The notes under the pieces: generated by a model
Database searches by the model: none
Told to the model about the DNA's origin: nothing
What the model saw: the letters and a program-made list of their open reading frames with translations, nothing else
Part shown: positions 1-9,635 of the stretch, piece after piece
Layout of the letters: each line of letters opens with the position of its first letter
Numbering within the stretch: position 1 is the stretch's first letter
Assembly: GCA_021234155.1 (NCBI GenBank)
Contig: JAJEKV010000518.1
Span: forward strand, 98,347 to 162,346
Direction: 5' to 3'
Length of the DNA stretch: 64,000 nt
From: Isoetes taiwanensis
Lineage: Eukaryota; Streptophyta; Lycopodiopsida; Isoetales; Isoetaceae
Made by a program: the position numbers and the translations under genes

Positions 1-1430
1 GAGATGTCATGCACGAGTTGCGGAAATTTTCTGACCATGGGGCATATTTAAATACCGCGATGGAAATGATGAGCAAGATGAAAAATGATCAACGAGAGAT
101 ACACAACTTCGTTCGTGGATGGTTAGAATTACCACAGAGCAACCAACCTATATTTATCGATGGAAAAGGGTAGAGGAAAGACATTCCTCTTAAATTGTAT
201 ATGTCTGTCATCACGAGGCAACCGGTATAGTGCTTCCATGCGTTGATGACAAAGCATTAGCGACCGCCAATATCCGGTGGACGAACGGCCCTCCCTCTTC
301 GGATCCCCGTTGAGGAAAACAACGGGGTTACACTCGATGATAGAACGTGACTCGGAAAGCGGATCTACTAATTGAAGCTAAGGTTATCATTTGGGATGAG
401 TTCCCAATGGCAAACAAAAGCTGTCATAGAAAGCGCCGATCATTTGTTGCAACGGCTATGTGGAAACAACCTTCCATTTGGAGGCAAACATTTCATCGCT
501 TCTGGAGATTTCCGACAAGTTGCGCCCGTCGTCAAGGGGGGAGGAAGAACCGCAGCATACAATGCATCCATAAAATCATCATTGCTTTGGCAGAGTTTTC
601 TTGTGTTGAGATTGGAGGAACCTATTCAAATGCGATGATCCTGAACTAATGCAATATGTCGATCGCGATAGGAGAGGATTGGGAGCAATCCGAGTTCCAT
701 TGGACATATTCAACACAACTACTGGACGCAATGCGATAATGATTGAATTTCTATATCCCTGCGACATCCTCCGAGACCCAAAACATGCAAAAGCGTAACT
801 TCACGTCGCCAATTAATAAGAGTGTTGATGCTTCAATTATCGCATCCTTGATAGAGTTCTTGGTCATGACAAGTCGATATTAATACGATACGATCACATC
901 TCCAACAAGATGAGATTATACATGATCACGCATATGCAACATCAGATTTTCTTAATAACTTCGCGCGATTCGGAATACCCAACCATGAACTCAAGCTTAA
1001 GGTGGGTGCTATATGTCACATTATGAAACTACCGGACATGGAAAAGGGTCTTGTGAAGAATGCAAGGGTTATGATTGTATCAATGCATAAAGTTCAGTAA
1101 TGGTGAAGGTGTTGGACGAAGCATCGGACGATGATGCATGCACATACCCTATCTCTAGAACTGATTTCTTCTATCGACCAGATAACCGACCTTGGACAAT
1201 CCACAGGAGGCAATTACCCCTCCGATTATCTTACTCGACCACTTTCAATAGTTGCCAAGGATTGACATTAGATCGTAATGTCGTCATCGACTGCGTCTTG
1301 ATGTGTTCGCACATGGCGCTATATCGGGCTTTCGCATGCGGAATAGGCGGGACGTCCTCATCCTTCTCTCACCCGATAACACAACAAGGTGCACTAAGAA
1401 TATCGTCTACAGGGAGCTGCTTCTATGACG
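1..1430 (+). pseudogene. Decayed PIF1/Helitron-type DNA helicase, C-terminal part
   Basis: The reading frame shifts many times, but the order of helicase motifs is clear. A Walker A remnant (FIDGKG, then GKT after an inserted stop) lies at about 150-186. Walker B is VIIWDE at 383-400. SGDFRQVAP lies near 500-526, and the C-terminal block LSYSTTFNSCQGLTLD lies near 1225-1272. This order and spacing fit PIF1-family 5'-3' helicases, which in plants occur both as the Hel domain of Helitron RepHel proteins and as dispersed remnants. I see no Rep (HUH nuclease) part, because the window starts inside the gene. The ending near 1425 passes straight into a repeat tail, which suggests an element rather than a host gene. 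It is clearly non-functional: the frames at 347-649, 372-638 and 1100-1474 each cover only part. Family assignment is secure; origin in a Helitron is an inference. Confidence 0.85.
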
Positions 1431-1899
1431 AGGTACACTTTTTGGATCCTTTCTTTATGCATATGTTACTATAAACGTTGCGGACATGATGCATGCCAAA
1501 CTAGACTTCAAACAAGGTACGTTCTATATAGCTTTCACATATGTACCGTCTTTTTGCTGGATGATAGATGGCATGTCTTTTCGATTACCATGAGGTCCCA
1601 TTCAATTCAAAGAAAAAAGTGACTATCGCGGTGGCTGACTAGTGGTCAACCCATTGGTTATGGACTATGATGAGGTACGTTTTCTGGAGCCTTTCATTAT
1701 GCACATGACACTAAAATTGTTGTGGATATCATGCATCAATTGGAACTTGAATAAAGGTACGTTCTATATAGCTTTTACATCTATCGTCCTTTTGCGGGAT
1801 GATAGATGGCTGTTGTTTGATTACCATGAGGTCCCATTCAATTCAAAGAAAAAGATGACAATCGCGGTGGTTAATACGGTGGTCAAACCATTGGTTATG
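1424..1899 (+). repeat. Tandem duplication, unit about 240 bp, of the helicase tail
   Basis: Units at about 1424-1663 and 1664-1899 run in parallel. Both begin TATGA(C/T)GAGGTAC, share GGTACGTTCTATATAGCTTT and GATGATAGATGGC, and end in ATTACCATGAGGTCCCATTC followed by ATTGGTTATGG. The first unit begins within the last codons of the helicase remnant, so the duplication took in the end of that gene and the sequence behind it. Each unit ends in a degraded tRNA-like module, which is then amplified further downstream. Confidence 0.8.
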
Positions 1900-2290
1900 G
1901 GCGATCCCCACCTGGGCTCAAAACCCATCGACTACCACGGGTGGTGCGAAATAAAGAATTTGCCAAGAAAAAGCACGTCGCGATGATGGTCTAGTGGTCA
2001 GGCCATTGGTTATGGGCAACTCCCGGCCCGGGTTCACAACCCAATCGGGCTATCATTGGATGATGCAAAGCAAAGAATGAACAAAAGAGCCCACCGCGGT
2101 GGTGGTTTAGTGGTTAGGCCATTGGTTATGGGCAATCCCCACCCAGGCTCAAAACCCACTAGCTACCATCGGGTGGTGCATCATAAAGAATGGATATAAA
2201 AGCCCGCCGCGCTGGTGGTCTAGTGGTCAGGCCATTGGTTATGGGCAACCCCCATCCAGGCTCAAAACCCACTGACTATCATCGGGTGGT
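1868..2290 (+). repeat. Array of four tRNA-like (pol III box A/box B) modules
   Basis: Four modules of about 112 bp start near 1868, 1979, 2096 and 2207. The better ones carry a box A-like TGGTCTAGTGG or TGGTTTAGTGG (for example 2216-2226) and, about 30-40 bases on, a box B-like GGCTCAAAACCC or GGGTTCACAACCC. Between them is the constant block GGCCATTGGTTATGGGCAA. Each module is followed by an A-rich spacer containing AAAGAAT. This is the make-up of a tRNA-derived SINE head repeated in tandem. They are not functional tRNA genes: no full cloverleaf with an acceptor stem is apparent. Whether any is transcribed cannot be told from sequence. Confidence 0.65.
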
Positions 2291-2340
2291 AAAATAGAAT
2301 GAGCAAAACGAAATCTCATGGTACTTGAAACAACATCCAT

Positions 2341-2415
2341 CTATCTTACGGGCACAAGAACATACGGCAACATTGCGGGTTCAAGTCCCACCTGTACTTG
2401 AGTTGTCATATGAAC
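2341..2415 (+). other. Isolated box B-like sequence, possible SINE remnant
   Basis: GCGGGTTCAAGTCCCAC near 2377-2393 matches the pol III box B consensus (GGTTCRANTCC) exactly over its core, just downstream of the tRNA-like array. No convincing box A or cloverleaf precedes it, so I regard it as a remnant. Confidence 0.35.
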
Positions 2416-2518
2416 CAAATATAATTTAGATTGAAGACAAAAGGGATGGAAAGATGAACCATCGGAAGCGCTAATGAGTGTGTAGGTAGAGGACATGGGG
2501 TCGAGAAAGAGAAACGTT

Positions 2519-2540
2519 CGCGGCGGCCTTGGCCGCCGCG
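2519..2540. repeat. Perfect 10-bp-arm palindrome, with a degraded second copy
   Basis: CGCGGCGGCC, TT, GGCCGCCGCG forms a perfect GC-only hairpin in AT-rich DNA, followed by ATAAGTTTCTTGTAATAATA. A related but imperfect version at 2855-2905 (GGCGGCGGCCTTGGC, then TGATAAATTCTTTGTAA) shows that the hairpin plus its tail is a repeated unit. It could be the end of a small transposon. It lacks the CTAG that would mark a Helitron end. Confidence 0.6.
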
Positions 2541-3837
2541 ATAAGTTTCTTGTAATAATAAAAATAGAATAGAACAACAAACATTATTATAGCCCTCTTT
2601 TATATTGTGTGCGATCTTGCTACCTAACGTAGGGGATGTATATAAGAGCGAAGGGCCAGAGACAATGCAATGGTGCTTCCATTCTCGACAATCAAGGAAC
2701 TGGCGTCTTTCTTTCAAGTCCTTAACTATGCAATCCACTAGTGCATACTTTTCAAAATTACTCTAGTTTTAAACTGACATTAAGACAAATGTTGCAAAAA
2801 AAAATTATGATCCGAATAAGGTTATGAGTGTATACAAAAATTTTGGGAAAAAGCGTTGGCGGCGGCCTTGGCTTGTGATAAATTCTTTGTAAAATGTAAT
2901 AATGTCCATTCCATTAGATTGAAAAAAAAAAATGTTGAGGTCAAGTTTGAGTCAGTTTCATGAAGAAATCTTGTGAAGCATCCAAAAAATTACTTTGTCA
3001 TACGCTTGTCCAAATAAGCACCGAATGTTATGTGTTTAAAGATCCCTGTTTTTAAGCACTTTTAAGCGACATCCAGATGGTGATTTTTGCTACCCGGTAG
3101 CAATTTTATACCCCAATGTTACCAGCTATATAGCTAGAAAGATTAAGTAAAATATCCTTACACTAGAGTGGTCCCGGAGACCATTCTTGATTCATGGACT
3201 AGAATTGGTCCAGTTATTAATCGCCAATTAAAACCAATATATCTGAGAATAGAAGTTTCAATTTCACAATATTTCGTCGCCATATCAATCTTTACTTTAT
3301 TCTTAATGAGCTTTGAGAATTTCAAGACAAATGAATTCACCTATGTATTGTGATTATACAAATGTTAGAGAATTTGATAGTTTCTGCAACAATCCAGGAC
3401 TGCATTCTTGGTTTTTTCTAGCATAAACAAACCTAGACCTTGCTAAAATTAGAAATATTTGTTTAGTAATGATAAAACACATTGCTTTGGTTGCTATCAT
3501 CTAACATCTGTGGAAGCCGTCAAACCATATTATATTTAAAAATGCTCCTTGCAATTTAGGAATTATTTCTCTCTTATTATCATGAGTTTTGGCTTAATTC
3601 TTGTGGCCATGAGTTGTCAACTATATAAAGTACAATTCTAGAATGGGGCTCGCATGAAAATGATAAAAACTTCACGATAGATAGGCTTATCATTCTTCTC
3701 AGCAGATTTTCTACAATGGTGGATAGTGGATAGCCGCACACATGCAAACTACCCACGAAGAAAAATAAAGGGAATATCCAATTATACAACTTGGACCCCA
3801 TGAAATACAATGCTAATAGGTGTTTGGTCTGTGTACC
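2541..3837. other. AT-rich stretch without recognisable genes
   Basis: Apart from the degraded palindrome copy near 2855-2905 I see nothing identifiable. Short open frames on both strands near 3158-3353 overlap each other and have no codon or motif support. Poly-A runs at about 2797 and 2928 could be old retroposon tails. Confidence 0.5.
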
Positions 3838-3918
3838 TGCCGAAAGCTTATCATCGGGATTAAAAAGCCCCGCCCTTTCGGGGTTTTGAGGAAAAACCCT
3901 AGTGATAAGCTTTCGGCA
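3838..3918. repeat. Foldback element with 16-bp perfect inverted arms
   Basis: TGCCGAAAGCTTATCA at 3838-3853 is the exact reverse complement of 3903-3918. The 49-bp interior holds a second, smaller stem (AAAAGCCCCG...CGGGGTTTT). The whole could extrude as a cruciform. It resembles a miniature foldback element; no target duplication was evident. Confidence 0.75.
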
Positions 3919-4035
3919 AGGGGCTTGGAAAAATGTAAGGCTGAGAATTCGCTCCCAAAAAACCCACGAATGGAGAAGTCAAAGCTGTTGTTGCCGTCGC
4001 TTGCTAACATGTACCCGCACATCCGACACACTAGA

Positions 4036-4150
4036 ACAAACGTGACAAAACAAACCTCCAAAGTGGAGGGGCTGATCACGCATGCCATGCGACAACAAAA
4101 CAAAACCTCTTCAAATAGAGGGGTCTGGTCGCAGCGTGCCGGGCGACAAA
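4036..4150 (+). repeat. Two-unit tandem repeat, each with a short hairpin
   Basis: Two units of about 50 bp begin GTGACAAAACAAACCTC and GCGACAACAAAACAAAACC. Each holds a small stem (CCTCCAAAGTGGAGG; CCTCTTCAAATAGAGG) and then GGGG-CTGATC or GGGG-TCTGGTC and a CGTGCC/CATGCC end. No function is evident. A 112-codon open frame runs through the whole 3820-4158 stretch, but its composition follows the repeat. Confidence 0.5.
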
Positions 4151-4289
4151 TACATTAAACAATTAAGGGGAGGGGTGTGGGTTTCAAAGAATAGAGAATA
4201 AGGTACTGCTAAGAGAGAAGAGGAAGCGCCGATGAGACGTTGATGAAGAACCCCGCCTAATATAGCGATCTCCCAACCAGAGAAGGCCA

Positions 4290-4745
4290 TGGAAAAAATT
4301 AGTGGCTAAACTTAGCTAAATGGCAAATTTTTGGCTTTGTTTGGAAAAATTGGCTAAACTATGGCCCTTTTTGTGCTAAAAAAAATAAAATTTTAGCCAA
4401 GTCTATTTCACGCCCCACCTCCATTTCGTCCGACTTTAGCTAATCACAAGAAAGTGTAACTGCCAAAATTTGGAAAGTTTAGCCAAAACTTAGAAGCTTT
4501 TACGTCAAATTTTAATGTACTTTAATTAAATTATCCTATAGCCTTTATATTTATTATGGTCAGTTAATATTTAGGTTTTGAATTAGTGCAAAATAGTCAA
4601 AAGATAGAAGATTTTTTTTTTTTCAAAATAAAAGTTTAGCCAAACGTAAGAAAGTATAAGTGGCAAAATTTGGAAAATTTAGCTAAACATTAGAAGCTTT
4701 TACCTCGACTTTTGGCATAGGTTAGCCAAGTCTATTTCACCACTT
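4290..4745. repeat. MITE-like AT-rich repeat with duplicated internal blocks
   Basis: The block around AAATTTGGAAA(G/A)TTTAGC(C/T)AAA...TTAGAAGCTTTTAC occurs at about 4446-4515 and again at 4647-4716. TAGCCAAGTCTATTTCAC occurs at about 4393-4412 and 4721-4740. The start at 4300 (GTGGCTAAACTTAGC) is loosely complementary to these ends. I read it as a small non-autonomous element with an internal or nested duplication. Confidence 0.5.
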
Positions 4746-5222
4746 TGAATATAAAAGTTCCTTAATTTTTTCCCTGGAGAAGGCATGCAATGCATGCATG
4801 CGAGACATGCATGCTCGCCCCCTCTAGAATCTCGCTCCCTCTAGAATTCGATCAATGGAATTTCATGTTTTTTTTTTTTGAAGTATTCAAAAGTTATATC
4901 AACTTCAAAATCTAATAGAGAATTTCTTACATAGGTATGTTTAATATGCTCCAAAATCACCATCTATAAGTATCACGAGATAATGAATGATGCATTCTAC
5001 TTATATCTACATAGAAAATTACTCTATAAACTTGCATATAGTGTGATTAGCGCGTAACCATGTAATTAACTAGATTTAAAGATGATGTACAACCACGACC
5101 AGAGGATTAACACATAGAACTTAAAAATTTGAGTTAATTCAAAAATTATAGGCTGAAGACTTAGTGTTTACGTAGCTAGTGATGTTTATTGATGAACGAA
5201 AGTTAAGATCTTGAAGTTCAAC
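4746..5222. other. No gene; alternating purine-pyrimidine GCATGC cluster
   Basis: A run of GCATGC and ATGCAT words at 4782-4814 is followed by a duplicated CCTCTAGAAT block (4821-4848). The remainder is AT-rich with no recognisable feature. Confidence 0.4.
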
Positions 5223-5360
5223 TGTGACGATTAACTATCAGGTCTGTGTGATTTAGTTTCATCTAAATCATCGTGGCCTTTTCGGTTAGGATGCACACCT
5301 ACCACTCCAGAGGTAGTGGGTTCACGTCCTGTTTAGACCCTTAAATGTGACCGCATGATT
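5223..5360 (+). repeat. tRNA-derived SINE-like copy 1
   Basis: This copy and that at 5525-5664 share TGTGACGATTAACTATCAGG, TCATCGTGGCCTTTTCG, TTAGGATGCACA and GTTTAGACCCTTAAAT. Within it, CTACCACTCCAGAGGTAG folds as an anticodon-like arm (stem CTACC/GGTAG), and GTGGGTTCACGTCCTG fits box B. The A-box side is CCTTTTCGGTTAGGATGC. The anticodon-like loop has eight bases and includes ACTCCAGA, as in plant tRNA-Trp, but one base too many for a tRNA. It looks like a tRNA-derived retroposon. Confidence 0.6.
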
Positions 5361-5524
5361 TGGATAACTCATGCCCTAGTGGTGTGGGCAACCCGTAATA
5401 GGGTTGGAGGTCCAGATGGTTGTCGTCACACTCCTTGATTTCAGTCCCTTGCGGATCGAGTTGGTCTGCCCTCAATTCCCCCGGTTGCAAGCCTTCAAGG
5501 AGGGGGGGCCTTGAGGGGAGGATA

Positions 5525-5664
5525 GTGTGACGATTAACTATCAGGTCTGGAGCGTGTGATTTGGTTTCATTCAAATCATCGTGGCCTTTTCGCTTAGGAT
5601 GCACAGCTATCACTCCAGAGGTAGTGGATTCAAATTTTGTTTAGACCCTTAAATTAAATGTGAC
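5525..5664 (+). repeat. tRNA-derived SINE-like copy 2
   Basis: This is a direct repeat of 5223-5360, offset by 302 bp and about 90 percent alike by eye. Its box B is worn (GTGGATTCAAATTTTG), whereas copy 1 keeps GGGTTCACGTCC. The intervening 5361-5524 holds no gene. Confidence 0.6.
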
Positions 5665-5769
5665 ATCAACTATAGGAATCAATAATTAGACCATATGATC
5701 TTTGATGCTTCTTTATCAGCTTTGTAGAGACACTTTGATGCTTCTTTATCATCTTTGTAGAGAACACGC

Positions 5770-6397
5770 TAGATTTCTCCAAGTAAGCCTTCCAAATGGT
5801 TATATGACAAGGGACATATCTATTTTTTAAATTTAGTATTCCCGCTAGTGAAAAACTTTTTCTCCAGAGGTGTCTGCACTTTGTTCCTTATGTGCACAAA
5901 GGGGCGAGACAATTGAGCATTGCTTCTTCCTATGTAGACATGTCAGACATGCTTGGTTGTGGCTTCAAGGCCTCTTTCATTGCAATTTGAATAGCCGGTG
6001 TGTTATTAGCGGTTTATCCAAGTAGTTGGGATAATTTGGCAAAAGGACGTTTCATTTGGCCTGATGGATCATCTGGTCCATCTGGAAAAGAAGGAATCTT
6101 CTCATATTCAAAGGTCTTGCTTGTTCAGATGCACAGGTCCTTCTTGATGCCCAACAATGAATTGTCAAAGCATTTAGGTGCTCATCAATTGCTAATGAGG
6201 TGAGGAGCCGATTTGGGAGCACTATCTTTGATTCATACTTACTTATGAGTTTTGCTTGCTTTTCATATTGTTTAGATGTTGTATTTGAGTCGGGTGGTTT
6301 TGCTCTGGTGGACATTCTCTCCACTGAGTTATTAGTCCCCATTGTTACTCTGTAACTTTCTCTGGATAATAAAGGCTCAAGTCCTTCAAAAAAAAAA
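5770..6397 (+). pseudogene. 5'-truncated L1-type LINE, 3' end with zf-RVT domain
   Basis: The frame near 5876-5960 reads CSLCAQRGETIEHCFFLC followed by RHVRHAWLWLQ. This is the zinc-binding zf-RVT pattern (C-x2-C-x8-H-x4-C) found near the C terminus of plant L1 ORF2 proteins. Downstream, a sequence of 3'-UTR type (TAATAAAGGCTCAAGTCC) leads to an A-run at 6389-6397. Endonuclease and reverse transcriptase are absent, as expected for 5' truncation during target-primed reverse transcription. The 5' edge is uncertain and may lie nearer 5700. Confidence 0.7.
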
Positions 6398-6429
6398 CTT
6401 TTAGGATTTTTTTTCTAAGGTGGTTTTTA

Positions 6430-6890
6430 GGGTTTTGGATAGCCAGGAAGTATTCTGATTTTCTAAAAATCGTGAAAGTTTGTTATGGGTATCTATTGTT
6501 GTCGGATTAGGAATTTATAGCTCCACAGCATAGATGCCACGGGATGACGGTATATGCCTCTCTATCTCTGCGGTTGAATCGCCATTTTGTTTCCGTAACA
6601 GAAGGAAATAGGCCCTTTTGGATTTATGTGTCCATATGTACTATAATTTGATTGCAAAATCCAGTATTTCCTCTGTTTCGGATCCATGCAACACAAAGCA
6701 TGTCCAAGCGTTTGTATTATAGGAGTTCTTATGATGTTCACTTATAAGATTATTTGGTTACAAATTATGGAATGCAGTCGTTCAACAGCTAGCAGGGATG
6801 ATTTATTGCAGACATGTTTTGCAATTATCTCTGCATCATATTCTTGAGGAAAAGCATAAGGTAATATTAGATATTCAATTGTTTGCTGTC
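6430..6890 (+). repeat. Dispersed repeat segment C, copy 1
   Basis: From TTTTCTAAAAATCGTGAAAG to AGGTAATATTAGATATTCAA this matches 12030-12430, with substitutions and small indels. It contains GGATGATTTATTGCAGAC...CATATTCTTGAGGAAAAGC|GTAATA-like context that could be an old exon followed by a splice donor (AAG|GTAATA). No protein family is recognisable. Confidence 0.8.
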
Positions 6891-6892
6891 AG

Positions 6893-7240
6893 ATGGGCAT
6901 ATTTGCCCTTTATTCCAAGATCTGGACCGTACATAGCGATCCTCGTTTGTGGGGTATGCATGTACAAGTTTTTGTATACTATATATTAAGGTTTACAAAA
7001 TACTATAAGGTTTAAAAGAATGTACTTAATGGTGTTAATTTTGTACATGTATTATAAATATATTTTTGGAGCTCTCGCCGCCCCTAATGTGAACCCCTGG
7101 TGTGAATATGCACCCAAACCAAAGGGGGTTTAAGGGGATTTTAATTTAAATGTGTTAAATGTAATGGTTTGTGTTAATAATGTTAATGGTAGTTGTGTGT
7201 TGATTGTTATATTAAAAAATTTTTGGGCCTAGGGCCCTAA
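6893..7240 (+). repeat. Partial copy of the foldback element at 25638-26090
   Basis: GGGCATATTTG...CCAAGATCTGGACCGTAC onward to the TTTTTGGGCC end matches 25748-26090. Here the left inverted arm is missing and segment C (6430-6890) abuts directly. The right arm survives (CACCCAAACCAAAGGGGGTT). This is a truncated or recombined copy. Confidence 0.8.
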
Positions 7241-7716
7241 CTAAAGCAAACATAAGTAAACTTTATGGGCCTAAATATTAATTACTAAAAAAGCATAATA
7301 ATATCAAGATGTAATTATTTCCATTGCAAACAACTATTGAGTACATTTTATTATATTCATTATCCGTAATCTCAATATTGTAATACAAAATCATGTAAAC
7401 TATTGGCCATTGCATGCATTAAGAGCAATGCATGGTCTTTGCCCATTGCATGCAACATTAATAGCTTGTCATGTATGCACAAGCTAGCTTATTCAGAGTC
7501 TCAATATTGGGAACACAAAATTATGTGTGTACCGAGGAGCAAATGCAATGCACCATTCACTCGATCATTTTTAGAAATACATTGCACTAGTTTTGCATAA
7601 GGAATAAAAAAGTACAACTAGAGATTCTTACTTAAGGTGGGAGCATAGAGCATAATGTTATCTCAATTTTTCTCATTTGCATACCAAGGGCAGCTCAAAT
7701 ATACTAAAAATACACT
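7241..7716. other. No gene recognised
   Basis: AT-rich sequence with repeated TGCATGC words around 7405-7460 and no motif-bearing frame. Confidence 0.4.
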
Positions 7717-8520
7717 TCACCTATAAAGTGTGTAAAGCTTGAAGAGAATCATGAATCGTAAGTCTTTAACATGCAACAAATAACTACTTACCCCGAACCG
7801 GAGTAGGAAATTTTGAAGTATTGATGGGGCATCTAAAACCATGCAACAACAATTTATAAGAGGAGTCTTTGGTAGAATCTTGGAAGCCCAAAATCCAAGA
7901 GGGAGCTCGTCATATAGCACCAACATCGGACATATTATGTTCTTTGGAATAGATGATGTCTTTGCTTGAAGGTTCTCATGTTTATAAGCTATCATAGCAT
8001 TAAATGAAATGTCCTTTTTAAGGCATTTGCTGAAAAAGTTTATGTGCCTCATCCATGTGTCCAGATTCAAAGATGGGTCGCATGATGACGATACTCAAGA
8101 CAAAGATTTGGTTTAGGCATCTCTTTGAAGAGCTTCAATGCATCTGTCACCGCTACAAATGAGCATAAGCTCCAATAACAATATTCCATGAAGAGGCATC
8201 ATGCAGAGGCATTTCATGGAACAATGTTAATGCCTTCCTAAGCTGTCATAATGAAGATAAGCTGATAGCATAGAGTTCCAAGAAACCACATCTGGATTGG
8301 GCAATAGTTAAAATAACTTCACTGCTTCTTCCACTTTGCCAGCTTCACTATAGACCCACATCATAATATTCCACGAGGAAATATTCCTCTCATGCAAATG
8401 ATCAAACACATTCCTTGCGTCCTTCACAGCACCACATTTACAACTAACATCCTGCAACAGTATGAGGCAGAATACATGTTCTGCTTCAACAGATGAAAAG
8501 TTAGAGCATCGCAAATAAAA
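7717..8520 (-). pseudogene. PLS-class PPR protein gene, broken
   Basis: Read on the minus strand, successive 31-36 residue PPR motifs appear through frameshifts. The best is CKCGAVKDARNVFDHLHE with NISSWNIMMWVYSEAGKVEE (8308-8460). Next come PDVVSWNSMLSAYLHYDS with LTLFHEMP and ASSWNIVIGAYAH (about 8150-8290), then EAHKLF-like and KKDISFNAMIA remnants (about 7990-8060). The WN(A/I/S)M pattern is that of PLS-type PPR proteins, which bind organellar RNA and commonly act in RNA editing. At least one in-frame stop (after VKLF, near 8304) and several indels break it. It has no start or C-terminal E/DYW domain here. A putative splice acceptor (CATACTGTTGCAG) precedes the first motif. Confidence 0.75.
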
Positions 8521-8843
8521 CCTTCACAGCATCATAAATTCACGAATCTGCTTCAATCCACGAATTTGGCGCGCTTTGCTTGGAGTTTTTACCTTAAATA
8601 CAAGGAGACGGATAACAAGTTTTGCAAGTCAGGGCCCCGTAGCATCACAAATCCGGTTATTGGATTGCTTCAATCCACGAATGCTCATGCCTGGCATTGA
8701 GTCCTTGCCCTAAACCCTTCAATATAAGAGACTTTAATCCAAAAACAAGCAATTCGAATGCAAAACAAAGAGTTTGGAGCTATGAACATTGAACAAAACA
8801 GGCTAAGTTATGAAATATTGATATGGAAGAAAAAACTAAGTAC
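8521..8843 (-). other. Probable intronic or spacer sequence with a short repeat
   Basis: Between the exon-like segment and the PPR remnant, CGTGGATTGAAGCA occurs twice on the minus strand (near 8565 and 8675). Nothing else is identifiable. Confidence 0.3.
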
Positions 8844-9234
8844 CTGATGAAATCCAGGCTCCTTGGTAAGTGGAACTCCTAGCTCTGATATGCAAGCTTG
8901 CATCCGATCATCACTGCCAAACAAGTAAGGGTATCTATGCAAACAAGAATTCTGCATTTTTTCCAGAGCCATTGCAAGAGGATAACTGATAGGCTCCAAA
9001 AATTACCCCGGATCCAACGGCAGAAAGAACGTCCACATGGCATTCGATACTGCTACAATTGACTGTTAGCCTATATGGGAAGCTTCTGGAAGCGGAAAGG
9101 GTCTCAAAGGAACCTAGGGAAAGAGAGTCCGGCAGCTCCTTTTCTTCCTCCTCCGCTGCCCCGAAGTAAAAATTAAAGCATGTTACCTCTTGCCGCATCT
9201 GCACTCCGGATGGGCCGTTGATCAAGCAATCTTA
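8844..9234 (-). other. Exon-like open segment, unrecognised protein
   Basis: On the minus strand a frame runs from about 9225 (VQMRQEVTCFNFYFGAAEEE), changes frame at a T-run near 9000, and continues through SYPLAMALEKMQNSCLH to LTKEPGFHQ, ending at CATCAG|GTACTTAG, a good splice donor at 8844/8843. The composition looks coding (acidic and serine-rich). It lies upstream of the PPR remnant on the same strand and could be part of the same captured or decayed locus. I do not recognise the family. Confidence 0.4.
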
Positions 9235-9499
9235 GCATAAGAGGAACGCTACCGTAGTAATCCGTTTTGGCCACGATTGGGACGAAACTCCGCCTCCACC
9301 ATATGCCTTATTGTAAGAAAAATGCAAGTTCTCGGTATGGCTTTCAGAATTAGATCCAATGTAGTAGAGCTTCCGGAACCCTAATATTAACCACAAACCT
9401 GATATTAACTTAAGATTTGAAACCTAAACTAAAAAACCATGCAAACAATAAAAGCCCCACAACCACACGATTTTCCCTCTTCTTTAAAATCAATGGCTA

Positions 9500-9635
9500 A
9501 CAAATGGGTGCACTCTAGAAATACCGTTTAGTATGTCCACATGAATACGCCCATGAAATCATATGAAAACCATGTCAAAAAGCGTATAAAATCACAAAAA
9601 AAATCCCCTGTTATAATGCTACATATTGCAACTTT
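9500..9635 (+). repeat. Dispersed repeat shared with 28370-28500
   Basis: CACTCTAGA, GAAATCATAT(G/A)AAAACC and CCCCTGTTATAATGCTA(C/G)ATATT occur in the same order at both places. Which element this belongs to is unknown. Confidence 0.6.

Noticed and set aside
2207-2290. Functional tRNA gene
   Set aside because: Box A and box B are present but no proper acceptor stem or seven-base anticodon loop can be formed.
5341-5613. 90-codon minus-strand frame
   Set aside because: Spans the SINE-like copy and spacer; no protein-like pattern.
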